A stretch of 64,000 bases of DNA from Bacillus sp. FJAT-42376 (GCF_003816055.1 NZ_CP033906.1:1922001-1986000); one strand, 5' to 3'; numbered from the stretch's first letter, positions 16,498 to 27,081 are shown. Notes: generated by a model from the sequence alone, not told the origin. A program made the numbers and translations.

Positions 16498-18597
16498 ATG
16501 TTCAAAAACTTATTTGGTGTTTTGCAGAAAATCGGGAAAGCGCTTATGCTTCCGGTTGCGATTTTGCCTGCTGCAGGTATCTTGCTTGCTTTCGGTAACG
16601 CGATGCAAAACCCTCAGTTAACAGCAAAAATACCAGCACTGACGAATGAAACATTTACATTGATTGCAAAGGTGATGGAGTCTTCAGGGGATATCGTCTT
16701 TTCAAATCTGCCGCTGCTCTTCGCAGTCGGGGTAGCGATCGGTCTCGCTAATGGAGACGGGGTTGCCGGTATTGCGGCAATTATTGGTTACCTTGTAATG
16801 AACGCGACAATGAGCGCCGTTCTGACACAAACTGGACAGATTCCTACAGATGCCATTGAACTGGCTAAATTTTTCCAGGCGGGTCATCCTGAATATGCCA
16901 AGGTGTTAGGAATGGCCACACTCCAGACCGGGGTATTCGGCGGGATTATCATCGGGGTTCTCGCAGCAGCGATGTACAACCGCTTCTTTAAAATTGAACT
17001 TCCGCAATACCTTGGATTCTTTGCAGGAAAGCGTTTCGTTCCAATTGTAACCGCTGTTTCGGCTTTGATTATCGGATTGATCATGCTATTTGTATGGCCT
17101 CCGGTCCAAACAGGCCTTAATGCATTCTCAACAGGATTGCTTGATGCGAATCCGACGCTTGCGGCTTTTGTTTTCGGTCTGATTGAACGTTCTTTAATTC
17201 CATTTGGACTTCACCATATTTTCTACGCACCATTCTGGTTTGAGTTCGGCAACTATACGAATCAGGCAGGGGAACTTGTTCGCGGGGACCAGCGTATTTT
17301 CATGGCGCAGATTAAAGATGGCGCTGAATTGACAGCAGGTACGTTCATGACGGGTAAATTCCCATTCATGATGTTCGGTCTTCCGGCAGCAGCACTGGCG
17401 ATTTATCACGAGGCACGTCCTGAAAATAAAAAGTTCGTTGCGGGTATCATGGGTTCCGCAGCCCTTACATCTTTCCTGACAGGGATTACAGAACCGCTTG
17501 AGTTCAGCTTCCTGTTTGTAGCTCCTATTCTTTTCGGAATTCACGCCGTTTTTGCAGGTCTATCATTTATGGTTATGCAATTGCTTAATGTGAAAATTGG
17601 AATGACCTTCTCCGGAGGAGTCATCGATTACGTCTTATTCGGTATTCTTCCTAACCGGACAGACTGGTGGCTTGTGATTCCGGTAGGACTTGTCCTTGCT
17701 GTTGTGTATTACTTCGGTTTCCGTTTTGCGATCCGCAAGTTCAATCTTGGAACTCCGGGCCGTGAAGAAGTGAAAGCAGAAGAAAATGGCGATAATGCTC
17801 CGGCAGCAGATGGAGATCTTCCTTATGAAATTCTTCAGGCTCTTGGAGGCCAGGAAAACATTAAGGACCTTGATGCATGTATTACAAGACTTCGTGTACA
17901 GGTTCAAGATGTAAAAGCAGTCAAAAAAGACCGTTTGAAAAATCTTGGTGCATCAGGAGTATTGGAAGTCGGAAACAACATTCAGGCAATTTTCGGACCA
18001 AAATCCGATAACCTGAAAGGGCAGATTCAGGATGTTATCGCAGGTAAGCGCCCTCGTCCGGTTCAGCCTGTTAATGCAAAAGAGGAAATTGAACAGCAAA
18101 TTGAAGAAGTGAATCCGGAAGCTCTGCAAAATCATTTTGATGAAGAAAAATTTGTCTCTCCGATTCACGGTAAGATTCTTCCAATCACAGAAGTGCCCGA
18201 CCAAGTGTTCTCAGGAAAAATGATGGGTGACGGGTTCGCGATCGAGCCGATCGAAGGCACAGTTGTCTCTCCTGTCGATGGCAAAATTTTGAACATCTTC
18301 CCTACGAAGCATGCAATCGGACTTCTTTCTGACAGCGGACATGAAATTCTGATCCACGTTGGAATTGACACGGTAAGCTTGAAAGGCGAAGGGTTTGAGT
18401 CCTTCATTTCAGAAGGCGATACAGTTAAAAAAGGACAAAAGCTCCTTGAAGTGAACCTGGACTTCATTAAGGCAAATGCACCATCCTCCATTACACCGAT
18501 CGTTTTCACAAACCTCAAGGACGGAGAAACACTTGAGCTGCTTGAAAATGGAGAAGTGAAGCTGGAGCAGAAAAACATTGTGAAAATCACAAAATAA
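16498..18597 (+). CDS. ptsG: PTS glucose-specific EIICBA
   Basis: 699 residues from ATG 16498 (AAGGAGG ten bases upstream), the same length as B. subtilis PtsG; the upstream TTG is too close to the ribosome site. The glucose permease imports and phosphorylates glucose. EIIC (about 1-415) has ten or so membrane segments, including the [12 protein letters not shown] loop. EIIB (about 440-520) has the phospho-cysteine C461 in [12 protein letters not shown] (about 560-690) has the phospho-histidine H620 in [12 protein letters not shown]. Controlled by GlcT through the leader. A hairpin (GTCCC/GGGAC, 18611-18638) separates it from ptsH. Confidence 0.97.
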   Translation: MFKNLFGVLQKIGKALMLPVAILPAAGILLAFGNAMQNPQLTAKIPALTNETFTLIAKVMESSGDIVFSNLPLLFAVGVAIGLANGDGVAGIAAIIGYLVMNATMSAVLTQTGQIPTDAIELAKFFQAGHPEYAKVLGMATLQTGVFGGIIIGVLAAAMYNRFFKIELPQYLGFFAGKRFVPIVTAVSALIIGLIMLFVWPPVQTGLNAFSTGLLDANPTLAAFVFGLIERSLIPFGLHHIFYAPFWFEFGNYTNQAGELVRGDQRIFMAQIKDGAELTAGTFMTGKFPFMMFGLPAAALAIYHEARPENKKFVAGIMGSAALTSFLTGITEPLEFSFLFVAPILFGIHAVFAGLSFMVMQLLNVKIGMTFSGGVIDYVLFGILPNRTDWWLVIPVGLVLAVVYYFGFRFAIRKFNLGTPGREEVKAEENGDNAPAADGDLPYEILQALGGQENIKDLDACITRLRVQVQDVKAVKKDRLKNLGASGVLEVGNNIQAIFGPKSDNLKGQIQDVIAGKRPRPVQPVNAKEEIEQQIEEVNPEALQNHFDEEKFVSPIHGKILPITEVPDQVFSGKMMGDGFAIEPIEGTVVSPVDGKILNIFPTKHAIGLLSDSGHEILIHVGIDTVSLKGEGFESFISEGDTVKKGQKLLEVNLDFIKANAPSSITPIVFTNLKDGETLELLENGEVKLEQKNIVKITK

Positions 18598-18698
18598 TCG
18601 GAATGCAGCCGTCCCACTTGTCAGATGATAAGCGGGACTGGTAAGATAACTTATTGTGAACAATTAAAATACGCATAGTGATAAAGGAGAAGATAAAC

Positions 18699-18965
18699 AT
18701 GGCTGAAAAAACATTTAAAGTAACTGCAGAATCCGGAATTCATGCACGTCCTGCAACAGTATTGGTGCAAACGGCTAGCCGTTTCGATGCAGATATTAAC
18801 CTAGAGTACAATGGCAAAACGGTAAATCTTAAATCCATCATGGGTGTTATGTCTCTTGGAATCGCTAAAGACTCTGAAATCAAAATCACTGCAAACGGTT
18901 CTGATGAAAGCGAAGCGATCACAGCTCTTGAAGAAACAATGAAAAACGAAGGGCTAGGAGAATAA
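18699..18965 (+). CDS. ptsH: Phosphocarrier protein HPr
   Basis: 88 residues from ATG 18699 after AAAGGAG. Accepts phosphate from enzyme I on His15 (GIHARPAT) and passes it to EIIA domains. Ser46, in [10 protein letters not shown], is the HPr-kinase site that makes it the CcpA co-repressor. The stop codon overlaps the start of ptsI by one base, so the two are translationally coupled. Confidence 0.97.
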   Translation: MAEKTFKVTAESGIHARPATVLVQTASRFDADINLEYNGKTVNLKSIMGVMSLGIAKDSEIKITANGSDESEAITALEETMKNEGLGE

Positions 18966-20683
18966 TGCTGGAACTTAAAGGTATCGGAGCTTCTGCCGGT
19001 ATTGCGATTGCGAAAGCGTATCGCCTTGAAGAACCAGATCTTACTGTTACCAAAACAACAGTTGCGGATCAGGATGCAGAGATTCGCCGGTTTGAAGAAG
19101 CTATTCAAAAATCAAAATCAGAACTTGAAAAAATCAAAGACCATGCATTAAAAGAACTTGGAAAAGATAAAGCTGAGATATTTGCAGCACACTTGCTTGT
19201 TCTCAGCGATCCAGAGCTTTTGAATCCGGTTAAAGATAAAATCAGCAGCGAGGCTTCAAATGCTGAGTTTGCTATGAAAGAGACGGCAGACATGTTTGTC
19301 AGCATGTTTGAATCAATGGACAATGAATACATGAAAGAACGTGCTGCGGATATCCGCGACGTGACCAAACGTGTTATTGCCCATTTGATCGGCGTTGAAC
19401 TTCCAAGTCCGTCTCTTATTTCCGAAGAAGTGGTCATCGTGGCAGAGGATTTAACTCCTTCTGACACAGCTCAATTAAACCGCCAATATGTGCTTGGATT
19501 CACAACGGACATCGGCGGACGGACTTCTCACTCTGCTATTATGGCCCGTTCCATGGAAATTCCGGCTGTCGTTGGTACAAAAGAGGCAACAGCGAAGATT
19601 CAAAATGGAACAATGGTCATCGTTGATGGACTAAGCGGAGATGTGATTATCGATCCTTCTTCAGAAACGATTGCTGCTTATGAAGACAAGAAGAAGAAAC
19701 ACGAAGCTCAAAAAGCAGAGTGGGCCAAACTTGTGAATGAGCCGACCGTTTCCAAAGACGGACAGCACGTTGAGCTTGCAGCGAACATCGGAACTCCAAA
19801 AGACGTAAAGGGTGTTATTGAAAACGGAGGAGAAGCAGTTGGTCTCTACCGTACAGAATTCCTTTACATGGGACGCGACCAGCTTCCGACTGAGGACGAG
19901 CAGTTTGAAGCTTACAAAGCAGTCCTTACAAACATGGAGGGCAAGCCGGTTGTGGTGCGTACTCTTGATATCGGCGGAGATAAGGAGCTTCCTTACCTTC
20001 AGCTTCCAAAAGAGATGAACCCATTCCTTGGCTTCCGTGCCATCCGTCTTTGCCTTGAGGAACAGGATATTTTCAGAACCCAGCTTCGTGCGCTGCTCCG
20101 TGCCAGCGTATACGGAAACCTTCGCATCATGTTCCCTATGATTGCCACTCTTGATGAGTTCAGACAGGCAAAAGCCATTCTTCTTGAAGAAAAGGCTCAG
20201 CTGCAGTCAAAAGGAACAGAAGTGTCCGAGAATATCGAAATTGGAATCATGGTAGAGATCCCATCCACAGCAGTCATGGCAGATGTATTTGCGAAGGAAG
20301 TTGATTTCTTCAGCATTGGAACAAATGACCTTGTTCAATATACGATGGCAGCTGACCGTATGAATGAGCGCGTTTCCTACCTTTATCAGCCATACAATCC
20401 AGCAATCCTTCGTCTCATCAAACTTGTTATTGATGCGGCACATAAGGAAGGCAAATGGGTTGGTATGTGCGGAGAAATGGCTGGCGATTCAATCGCAATT
20501 CCAATTCTTCTCGGACTTGGACTGGACGAGTTCTCAATGAGTGCGACATCCATTCTTCCGGCAAGAACTCAAATTCTTAACCTTTCCAAAGAAGAAGCTG
20601 CTTCTCATAGTGAAGAGATTCTTGGAATGCAAACAACGCAAGAGGTTATTGATTTTGTGAAAAAGAATTTCCACGTTGAATAA
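18965..20683 (+). CDS. ptsI: PTS enzyme I
   Basis: 572 residues. Phosphoenolpyruvate-protein phosphotransferase: it takes phosphate from PEP on His189 ([13 protein letters not shown]) and gives it to HPr. The N-terminal helical HPr-binding and swivelling domains are followed by the PEP-binding TIM barrel with [24 protein letters not shown], and the [14 protein letters not shown] and GMCGEMAGD motifs. Overlaps ptsH by one base. A terminator follows closely. Confidence 0.97.
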   Translation: MLELKGIGASAGIAIAKAYRLEEPDLTVTKTTVADQDAEIRRFEEAIQKSKSELEKIKDHALKELGKDKAEIFAAHLLVLSDPELLNPVKDKISSEASNAEFAMKETADMFVSMFESMDNEYMKERAADIRDVTKRVIAHLIGVELPSPSLISEEVVIVAEDLTPSDTAQLNRQYVLGFTTDIGGRTSHSAIMARSMEIPAVVGTKEATAKIQNGTMVIVDGLSGDVIIDPSSETIAAYEDKKKKHEAQKAEWAKLVNEPTVSKDGQHVELAANIGTPKDVKGVIENGGEAVGLYRTEFLYMGRDQLPTEDEQFEAYKAVLTNMEGKPVVVRTLDIGGDKELPYLQLPKEMNPFLGFRAIRLCLEEQDIFRTQLRALLRASVYGNLRIMFPMIATLDEFRQAKAILLEEKAQLQSKGTEVSENIEIGIMVEIPSTAVMADVFAKEVDFFSIGTNDLVQYTMAADRMNERVSYLYQPYNPAILRLIKLVIDAAHKEGKWVGMCGEMAGDSIAIPILLGLGLDEFSMSATSILPARTQILNLSKEEAASHSEEILGMQTTQEVIDFVKKNFHVE

Positions 20684-20692
20684 GTAAGACTG

Positions 20693-20721
20693 AAAAGACA
20701 GGCGAAAGCCTGTCTTTTTTT
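20693..20721 (+). terminator. Terminator of the ptsGHI unit
   Basis: AAAAGACAGGC-GAAA-GCCTGTCTTTTTT: perfect stem, tetraloop and T-run. Confidence 0.9.
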
Positions 20722-20865
20722 GCATATTTTTGTAGAAAAATGGGCTATTGGATAGAATTAACTGATATAATAACGATATCAAAACACTGCCCGACGGGAT
20801 AAGAAGATTTAAAATGAGCAAGACCTCATGCACATTTCCAGTGCAAAAGAAAGGAAGGTCTGCTG

Positions 20866-22428
20866 ATGATAAAGAGGTTATTTATGGAGAACACGCAGTT
20901 GATAATGAAAAGGAACCGTTTTTTACTTAGATTGCTGTCGGCTTTTTACATATTGGATTTGATGTTTATCTATGCCGTTGACGGTGTAAGAGATTACTGG
21001 CTGTTCTGTCTGTGCTTTGCCATTCCCTTCCTTTTTTTATTCATGTTCGAAAAAAAGATGAAGGCGGAATGGATGATGTACTCCTTAACCGCTCTTCTAT
21101 ACGCTTATCTGGTGATGCTGAGCATGACAGTGCCTTCTTACGTTAACATCATGTTTCTTGTTCTGCCCCTTCTTGTATGCACCATTTATCAGAACCGTAA
21201 AATCCTGATTTATTCAGCACTTTTTACTACAGCATCACAGCTTTATTTTTTCTATTCAGATTTTGACGTTCTTTTAGACAGTGTCTCGAGCAAAGAAATC
21301 TCTTATTACCTCCTGTTTACTTTTCTTGTACTATTCTTCCAGCTTTATTATCTCCAGTTCAGCAATAAGCTCTGGAAACAGGTAAATGATCAGAAAAATG
21401 AAATGGCGGTCACACTGGAATCAACAAAAGCCCAGCTGGAATTGCTTTTTTCCCAAAGCAAAGATGCGATTGCGCTATTGGACCAAGATTATAAAGTAAC
21501 AGCTGTGAATCCCGCTTTTGAAATGCTCTATGGCATGCAGGAAAAAGATTTAGCAGGAAAAAAGTACCCTCATGGAGATTATGAACCGAATCAGGCAGCC
21601 ATTCATGCTGGAAAAGAAAGTACCATTACGAGGACAGACCGCGCCAAGAATGGCCGTTCCGTTGAAGTGGAAGTAGCCCTATCCCCTATTTACGGGAAAA
21701 AAGGGGAATTAATCGCCCATTCAGAAATTATCCGTGATGTGACGGCAAGAAGGACGGAGGAGCTTATGCTGATCCAGTCTGAAAAGCTGAAAGTTGCCGG
21801 TGAAATGGCAGCGGGCGTCGCCCATGAAATTAGAAATCCTTTGACCGTGCTCCAGGGGTTTCTCCAAATCCTTCATGAAAAAGCACATGCCGAATATCCA
21901 TATACGAAAATTATGCTGTCAGAATTAAAAAGACTGAATGAAATCGTGAGCGAATTTTTGATTCTTTCAAAGCCTCAATCTGCAGCGAAAAAATTATTTA
22001 ACCTGAGAGACATTCTCCAGGAAACGATCAATTTCTTCGGCACTGAAATGGCGCTTAAAAATATTGGGATTGAAGCGGGCGATTTTCAGTCGTATACGAT
22101 ATACGGGGACGGCAATCAGGTTAAACAAGTGCTGATTAATCTCCTGAAAAATTCCAGCGATGCCATGCCGGATGGCGGAATCATCAGGATTTCCTTAAGC
22201 CAGTCACGCGATCGAAAGGCCGTGCTTATCATTAGTGACAGCGGGACAGGAATTCCGGCGGATGTGCTGGAAAAAATTAAAGAACCATTTTTTACAACGA
22301 AAGAAAAAGGGACAGGGCTTGGCCTGGTTATTACGGAAAAAATTCTAACGCAGCATGGCGGATCAATGGAAATAGAAAGTGAGGAAGGCAGGGGAACGAC
22401 GGTTAAGCTCTTCCTTCCGATGGCATAA
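20866..22428 (+). CDS. Membrane sensor histidine kinase, sporulation-kinase type
   Basis: 520 residues. About six hydrophobic segments in residues 18-165, then a PAS domain (about 195-305; SQSKDAIALLDQDYKVTAVNPAFE), HisKA with the phospho-acceptor H320 in GVAHEIRNPLTVLQGF, and HATPase with NLLKNSSDAMP, DSGTGIP and TTKEKGTGLGL. The E-I-R-N-P-L-T-x-x-x-G-F context is that of the Kin proteins that feed Spo0F. No response regulator gene is adjacent, as expected for phosphorelay kinases. It has no direct counterpart at this place in B. subtilis. An extended -10, TGA-TATAAT (20763-20771), lies about 95 bp upstream. Confidence 0.85.
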   Translation: MIKRLFMENTQLIMKRNRFLLRLLSAFYILDLMFIYAVDGVRDYWLFCLCFAIPFLFLFMFEKKMKAEWMMYSLTALLYAYLVMLSMTVPSYVNIMFLVLPLLVCTIYQNRKILIYSALFTTASQLYFFYSDFDVLLDSVSSKEISYYLLFTFLVLFFQLYYLQFSNKLWKQVNDQKNEMAVTLESTKAQLELLFSQSKDAIALLDQDYKVTAVNPAFEMLYGMQEKDLAGKKYPHGDYEPNQAAIHAGKESTITRTDRAKNGRSVEVEVALSPIYGKKGELIAHSEIIRDVTARRTEELMLIQSEKLKVAGEMAAGVAHEIRNPLTVLQGFLQILHEKAHAEYPYTKIMLSELKRLNEIVSEFLILSKPQSAAKKLFNLRDILQETINFFGTEMALKNIGIEAGDFQSYTIYGDGNQVKQVLINLLKNSSDAMPDGGIIRISLSQSRDRKAVLIISDSGTGIPADVLEKIKEPFFTTKEKGTGLGLVITEKILTQHGGSMEIESEEGRGTTVKLFLPMA

Positions 22429-22464
22429 AAGGGCTGGACTTAAGCATCATTCGAGAATCATTTA

Positions 22465-22492
22465 GAAACCCGGGCGCGCGCCCGGGTTTTTT
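22465..22492 (+). terminator. Intrinsic terminator of the kinase gene
   Basis: AACCCGGGCGCGCGCCCGGGTTTTTT, a fully palindromic GC stem with a T-run. Confidence 0.85.
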
Positions 22493-22629
22493 GAATTGAA
22501 TACAGGTGCACGCTCCGCTTCTTAAGCTGGATGGCTTGTTCTGTTAAAGAGGCAAGCCAAATCAAATTCTGATTTAATCACACAAAGCCTAAACGGGTTT
22601 GTGGGCAAAGCCTTTTTTTCCTTAAGAAA

Positions 22630-22659
22630 ACATAAAAATCCCCAATCAGGCAAAGATTA
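22630..22659 (+). promoter_or_regulatory. Possible sigma-G promoter of splAB
   Basis: ACATA, 18-bp spacer, AAGATTA, compared with GHATR-N17/18-CATWHTA. The fit is partial; the expectation comes from the known sigma-G control of splAB in B. subtilis. Confidence 0.3.
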
Positions 22660-22691
22660 AGACTGGTAAGAGGAAAGGAGCTGACATCAGA

Positions 22692-22937
22692 ATGAATAGA
22701 CTGCAGGCAAAAGCAGGAGACACGGTTTATGTGATCTATCGAAATCCCCATACAGCCAATGTGGCCGTCATTAAAGAGGCTGAGGTCGTCCGGCACCCGG
22801 AGGACAAAAACGATGTAGCCCTCTTTATGTATGAGACGTATCATGAGCTGCTCCCGGATGATGCTGTTTTTTCTACATATGAAGAAGCAGAGCAGTTATA
22901 TAATGAACTTTTCAATTCTGAACAATATGAAGGCTAA
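22692..22937 (+). CDS. splA: SplA, regulator of spore photoproduct lyase
   Basis: 81 residues, about the length of B. subtilis SplA (79). Ribosome site AAAGGAG. Sequence AKAGDTVYVIYRNPHTANVAVIKEAEVV is characteristic of the family, a small TRAP-like protein thought to limit spl operon expression. It precedes splB by 24 bp, the normal operon. Expected forespore expression. Confidence 0.88.
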   Translation: MNRLQAKAGDTVYVIYRNPHTANVAVIKEAEVVRHPEDKNDVALFMYETYHELLPDDAVFSTYEEAEQLYNELFNSEQYEG

Positions 22938-22961
22938 AGGCGCTTTGAGGAGGGGAACGGA

Positions 22962-23990
22962 ATGGTGAAGCCGTTTATTCCGCAGCTTGTATACATAGAG
23001 CCGCGCGCTCTAGAATACCCGCTCGGAGTGGAATTAAAAGAGAAGTTTGAAAAGATGGGTCTCGAAATCAGAGAAACGACATCCCATAACCAGGTTAGGA
23101 ATATTCCCGGGAAGAATCATCTTCAGCAATATAGGAATGCAAAGTCCACCCTTGTTGTCGGTGTGCGCAAAACGCTGAAATTTGATACATCCAAGCCGTC
23201 GGCGGAGTATGCCATTCCGCTCGCCACAGGTTGTATGGGGCACTGCCATTATTGCTATCTTCAGACTACAATGGGGAGCAAACCATATATCAGAACCTAT
23301 GTGAACGTAGAAGAAATATTAGGGCAGGCACAGGAATACATGGAAGAACGGGCCCCGGAAATCACCCGTTTTGAAGCATCCTGTACGTCTGATATTGTCG
23401 GAGTCGATCATTTGACACATTCCCTCAAGCGGGCGATTGAATACTTTGGACAAAGCGATCTCGGACAGCTCCGGTTTGTGACCAAGTTCCATCACGTGGA
23501 TCATCTGCTTGATGCCAACCATAACGGGAAAACCCGATTCCGGTTCAGTGTCAATGCTGATTATGTCATTAAAAACTTTGAACCCGGCACCTCTCCCCTT
23601 GATAAAAGAATTGAAGCAGCGGTCAAAGTAGCAAGGGCCGGGTATCCTCTCGGTTTTATCGTTGCACCGATTTATATTCATGAAGGCTGGCAGGAAGGGT
23701 ACAAACAGCTCTTTATTAAACTCAGTGAATCCCTCCCTAAAGACACAGTGCAGGATATTACGTTTGAAATGATACAGCATCGTTTTACAAAGCCGGCAAA
23801 ACGGGTGATTGAAAAAAATTATCCGAAAACGAAGCTTGAAATGAGTGAAGAAGAGCGCCGCTATAAATGGGGCAGATATGGAATCGGAAAATACATTTAT
23901 CAAAAGGACGAAGAACAGGAACTAAGGGATACATTGGAGGATTACATTGAACACTATTTTCCGCAGGCGAAAATTGAATATTTCACGTAA
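22962..23990 (+). CDS. splB: Spore photoproduct lyase
   Basis: 342 residues, identical in length to B. subtilis SplB. Radical-SAM enzyme that reverses the spore photoproduct (5-thyminyl-5,6-dihydrothymine) during germination. The iron-sulfur cluster cysteines are C91, C95 and C98 (GCMGHCHYC), and the catalytic H-donor cysteine is C141 in EASCTSD. All known key residues are present. Second gene of splAB; a weak terminator follows. Confidence 0.97.
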   Translation: MVKPFIPQLVYIEPRALEYPLGVELKEKFEKMGLEIRETTSHNQVRNIPGKNHLQQYRNAKSTLVVGVRKTLKFDTSKPSAEYAIPLATGCMGHCHYCYLQTTMGSKPYIRTYVNVEEILGQAQEYMEERAPEITRFEASCTSDIVGVDHLTHSLKRAIEYFGQSDLGQLRFVTKFHHVDHLLDANHNGKTRFRFSVNADYVIKNFEPGTSPLDKRIEAAVKVARAGYPLGFIVAPIYIHEGWQEGYKQLFIKLSESLPKDTVQDITFEMIQHRFTKPAKRVIEKNYPKTKLEMSEEERRYKWGRYGIGKYIYQKDEEQELRDTLEDYIEHYFPQAKIEYFT

Positions 23991-24000
23991 GCGGCGGCAA

Positions 24001-24032
24001 AAAGACAGCTCTTTATAGGCTGTTCTTTTTTC
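24001..24032 (+). terminator. Intrinsic terminator of splAB
   Basis: AAAGACAGC / GGCTGTTCTTT stem with one bulge and a T-run. Confidence 0.6.
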
Positions 24033-24107
24033 GTATGAGACCCTGAAAATGTCCGCTTTTGCCAGTGTGTGATAAAATGAAACCAATAAATACAAGGGGT
24101 GGTATAG

Positions 24108-24893
24108 ATGGATTTAAATTTGCAGCATAAAACAGCTCTTGTCATTGCCTCAAGCCAGGGACTGGGCAAAGCTGTAGCTAAGAAGTTAGCACAGGAAGGG
24201 GCAAATGTCGTTATAACAGGAAGAGATGCGGAAAAGTTAGAGATCCTGCAGCAGGAGCTTGCCTACATAGGGGACGGGCGTATTATCAGCAAGGTTTGTG
24301 ATATCACCGATCTCGAGCAGATTAAAGAGCTTGTCCGCCACACAGTAGAAGAGTTTGGGGAAATTGATGTGCTCGTCAACAATGCGGGAGGACCTCCTGC
24401 CGGAACATTTGAAGAGATAAGTGATGACCAATGGTACAAGGCATTTGAACTGAATCTTCTGAGCTATGTAAGAGTCATTCGCGAAGTCCTTCCATTTATG
24501 AAGGAAAAAGGCGGAAGAATCGTGAATATCGCCTCTTCTTCCGTGAAGGAACCGATTGCCGGCCTCTTGCTGTCTAATACGTTCAGAATGGGGATTGTCG
24601 GCCTGACTAAAACGTTATCCCAGGAATATGCACCGCAGAACATTTTAATAAATACACTCGCACCAGGAAGAATTGCAACAGACAGGGTCGCCTTTTTGGA
24701 TGAAACATCTGCGAAGAACAACGGGATCACAGCAGAAGAAATGGCTGAGAAAAATAAATCATTGATCCCGCTTGGAAGATACGGAGAGCCGGAGGAATTT
24801 GCCAACTATGCCGTATTCTTATTATCCGGTGCGAATACATACGTGACAGGCCAAACACTGCTGGTCGACGGCGGAATGGTTAAGTCTGTTTAA
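24108..24893 (+). CDS. Atypical short-chain dehydrogenase lacking the catalytic Tyr/Lys
   Basis: 261 residues, SDR fold. The nucleotide loop is ASSQGLGKA in place of TGxxxGxG; NNAGG and the C-terminal GQTLLVDGGM are normal. The active-site serine region is present (NIASSSV), but the Y-x-x-x-K motif is replaced: aligned on the following VGLTKTLS, the Tyr position is Ser and the Lys is Arg (LLSNTFRMG). A large SDR subgroup shares this L-S-N-x-x-R pattern together with PGRI-x-TDRV, also seen here, so this is a family trait and not decay. Normal SDR chemistry is doubtful. Probably co-transcribed with ykwC, 23 bp downstream. Confidence 0.85.
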   Translation: MDLNLQHKTALVIASSQGLGKAVAKKLAQEGANVVITGRDAEKLEILQQELAYIGDGRIISKVCDITDLEQIKELVRHTVEEFGEIDVLVNNAGGPPAGTFEEISDDQWYKAFELNLLSYVRVIREVLPFMKEKGGRIVNIASSSVKEPIAGLLLSNTFRMGIVGLTKTLSQEYAPQNILINTLAPGRIATDRVAFLDETSAKNNGITAEEMAEKNKSLIPLGRYGEPEEFANYAVFLLSGANTYVTGQTLLVDGGMVKSV

Positions 24894-24916
24894 GCTGAAA
24901 GGGTAAGGAGAGGAAA

Positions 24917-25792
24917 ATGATGAAGAAAGCAGCATTTATAGGAATTGGAGTTATGGGGAAAAGCATGGCCGGCCACTTAATGGATAAAGGGTACTCTTTA
25001 TCCGTCTATACAAGGACGAAAACGAAAGCGGACGAGCTCATTAAAAAGGGGGCCATCTGGGCGGACACGGTGCAGGAGGCTGCAGCAGAAGCAGACTTTG
25101 TCATTACGATGGTCGGGTACCCTCACGATGTCGAAGCCATTTATCTCGGTGAGAACGGAATCATCGAATCTGCAAAAACAGGCGCCATCCTGATTGATAT
25201 GACAACTTCGAAGCCGTCTCTGGCCATCCGGATAGCCGATGCAGCCCGAAGCAGGGGACTGGAAGCGATTGATGCACCTGTTTCCGGAGGTGACGTTGGG
25301 GCGAGAGAAGCGAAGCTTGCCATAATGGCAGGCGGAGACCGCGATGCCTTTGAAAAATGTCTGCCTCTTTTTGAAGCAATGGGGAATAATATTGTTTATC
25401 AGGGTCCTGCAGGCTCAGGCCAGCATACAAAAATGAGCAATCAAATTGCGATTGCCTCGGGCATGATTGCCGCCTGTGAAGCGCTTGCCTATGCAGAAAA
25501 ATCAGGCCTTGATCCTGAAAACGTACTGAAAAGCATATCGACTGGCGCTGCGGGAAGCTGGTCACTCAGCAATCTTGCACCGCGCATGCTGAAAGGAAAT
25601 TTTGAACCGGGATTTTATGTGAAGCATTTTATTAAAGATATGAAAATTGCCAAAGAAGAATCTGAATCGTTCGGGATGAAAGTCCCTGGATTGGACTTGG
25701 CCCTTTCTCTATATGAAAAATTAGAGGAGATGGGTGAGGAAAACAGCGGAACCCATGCTCTCTATAAGCTCTGGAAACAAGAGAGAATCTAG
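24917..25792 (+). CDS. ykwC: Beta-hydroxyacid dehydrogenase family protein
   Basis: 291 residues (the second ATG, 24920, is equally possible). NAD(P)-binding N-domain with GIGVMGKSMAGHL, and the substrate-binding signature DAPVSGGDVGAREA. The catalytic Lys lies in GSGQHTKMSNQIAIA, the usual K-x-x-N-Q/N motif. It reduces or oxidises a small 3-hydroxyacid such as 3-hydroxyisobutyrate or tartronate semialdehyde; the substrate is not known. Matches B. subtilis ykwC in size and position between splB and ykwD. Confidence 0.9.
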   Translation: MMKKAAFIGIGVMGKSMAGHLMDKGYSLSVYTRTKTKADELIKKGAIWADTVQEAAAEADFVITMVGYPHDVEAIYLGENGIIESAKTGAILIDMTTSKPSLAIRIADAARSRGLEAIDAPVSGGDVGAREAKLAIMAGGDRDAFEKCLPLFEAMGNNIVYQGPAGSGQHTKMSNQIAIASGMIAACEALAYAEKSGLDPENVLKSISTGAAGSWSLSNLAPRMLKGNFEPGFYVKHFIKDMKIAKEESESFGMKVPGLDLALSLYEKLEEMGEENSGTHALYKLWKQERI

Positions 25793-25815
25793 GTTAAAGG
25801 GTTATGTAAATAAAA

Positions 25816-25841
25816 AAACAGCCGCTGCAAAGCGGCTGTCT
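25816..25841. terminator. Bidirectional terminator between ykwC and ykwD
   Basis: ACAGCCGCT-GCAA-AGCGGCTGT with A-run on the left side and TCTCTT on the right. Confidence 0.75.
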
Positions 25842-25858
25842 CTTACTCTCAAACTCTA

Positions 25859-26698
25859 TTATTTACCGATGAACTGCTGAGTCCAGTAGTTGCCTTCTGC
25901 AACATGTCCAACTCCGATATGAGTGAACTCAGGGTTCATGATGTTTTTACGGTGTCCTTCACTGTTCATCCATGCCTGTACAACTTCTTCTGGAGATTTT
26001 TGTCCCATTGCGATGTTTTCACCGGCAGTTTGGTACTGAATGCCGAATTTTTTCATCATATCAAACGGAGATCCGTAAGTTGGGCTGTTATGATCAAAGT
26101 AGTTGTTCTTTTGCATATCTGCTGATTTCTCTTTTGCCACTTTGCTTAAGTTCTCATCCACTGCAAGCGGTTTAAGACCTTGCTTTTCGCGTTCTTTGTT
26201 TGTAAGTTCTACAACTTGCTGTTCAAATTCGCTTAGAGCGCCGGATTTAGCTGATTCTTGTTTAGGCTTCTCAGAAGCTTGTTCTTTTGCTGGTGCCTGC
26301 TGCTGTGCTTGAGCTGGAGCCTGAGCTTTTTCCTGAGGCTGAGCTTGTTCAGGTGCTTGATTCTGTTGAGGCTGCTGTCCTGCAGGGCATGGCTGGCCTT
26401 GGCTGTTCTGTGCCTGCTCTTGACCTGGCTGCGCCTGCTGCTGTTGAGCTGCCTGTGCTTGCTTTCCAAGAAGCTGCTGAACTTGCTCTTGAATTTGTTT
26501 TTGGCTGCCGTTGCCTTCAGCTGCCTGCTGAACTTGCTCCGGGCTGATATTAAATTTCTCGCTAAGCTGCGTTACTTTAGCCTGTACGTTTTGCTGGGAA
26601 AGTTCCTGTGCACTTGCTGGATTGCCTCCGCCGAATGTAACGAATCCTGCCGCCGCTGCGACTGATATAATGAAAGATTTCTTAGTAGTGTTCTTCAT
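25859..26698 (-). CDS. ykwD: Secreted CAP/SCP-domain protein
   Basis: 279 residues. Sec signal peptide with probable cleavage after NPASA (about residue 30). A helical Gln-rich part follows, then a long low-complexity Gln/Ala/Pro linker (about 75-150), then the CAP domain (about 155-279) with LTNKEREKQGL, NNYFDHNSP, GENIAMG and the WMNSEGHRKNIMNPEFTHIGVG signature. One cysteine lies in the linker. The role in bacilli is unclear; YkwD-type proteins are extracellular and found in or near spores. The linker codons create long spurious frames on the other strand. Confidence 0.9.
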   Translation of the reverse strand: MKNTTKKSFIISVAAAAGFVTFGGGNPASAQELSQQNVQAKVTQLSEKFNISPEQVQQAAEGNGSQKQIQEQVQQLLGKQAQAAQQQQAQPGQEQAQNSQGQPCPAGQQPQQNQAPEQAQPQEKAQAPAQAQQQAPAKEQASEKPKQESAKSGALSEFEQQVVELTNKEREKQGLKPLAVDENLSKVAKEKSADMQKNNYFDHNSPTYGSPFDMMKKFGIQYQTAGENIAMGQKSPEEVVQAWMNSEGHRKNIMNPEFTHIGVGHVAEGNYWTQQFIGK

Positions 26699-26990
26699 AA
26701 GTTAAAGCCCTCCTAAAAAATGTTTGTTTTTGTTTTTCTGTGGTGCTCTCTTGCACAAACTCATCATAACACGCTAGTTTCGTAATAATAGAGCCACGGT
26801 TTTCCATCGTCAGAAAAGAGAATGAACCAAACCTTTCCAATTCTGTGAAACTGTGATTATATCAAGGTTTGCTGAACTATCTTTATGTAAGTAACCATCC
26901 TTTTACTAGTGGAATTCTTCCATAAAATTCAACGGATTGAAGTTATTTCTTTGAATTTAATGTTGACAGTAAAAATAGGCCGTTCGACAT

Positions 26991-27018
26991 ATGACAACTG
27001 TTACGTAAGTGTTACAAT
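26991..27018 (+). promoter_or_regulatory. Candidate promoter of pbpH
   Basis: ATGACA, 16-bp spacer, TACAAT; a second TTGACA lies at 26963-26968. The gap 26699-27081 holds only regulatory sequence for the two divergent genes. Confidence 0.45.
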
Positions 27019-27081
27019 AGGAATGTTATTTTACAAAACCGTATATGAAATAGATAAGAATTTGAAAGGAGTTATCATCAA

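Noticed and set aside
26258..26665. Long frames antisense to ykwD, Leu- and Cys-rich
   Set aside because: They mirror the Gln/Ala/Pro codons of the YkwD linker; no ribosome site and no independent support.
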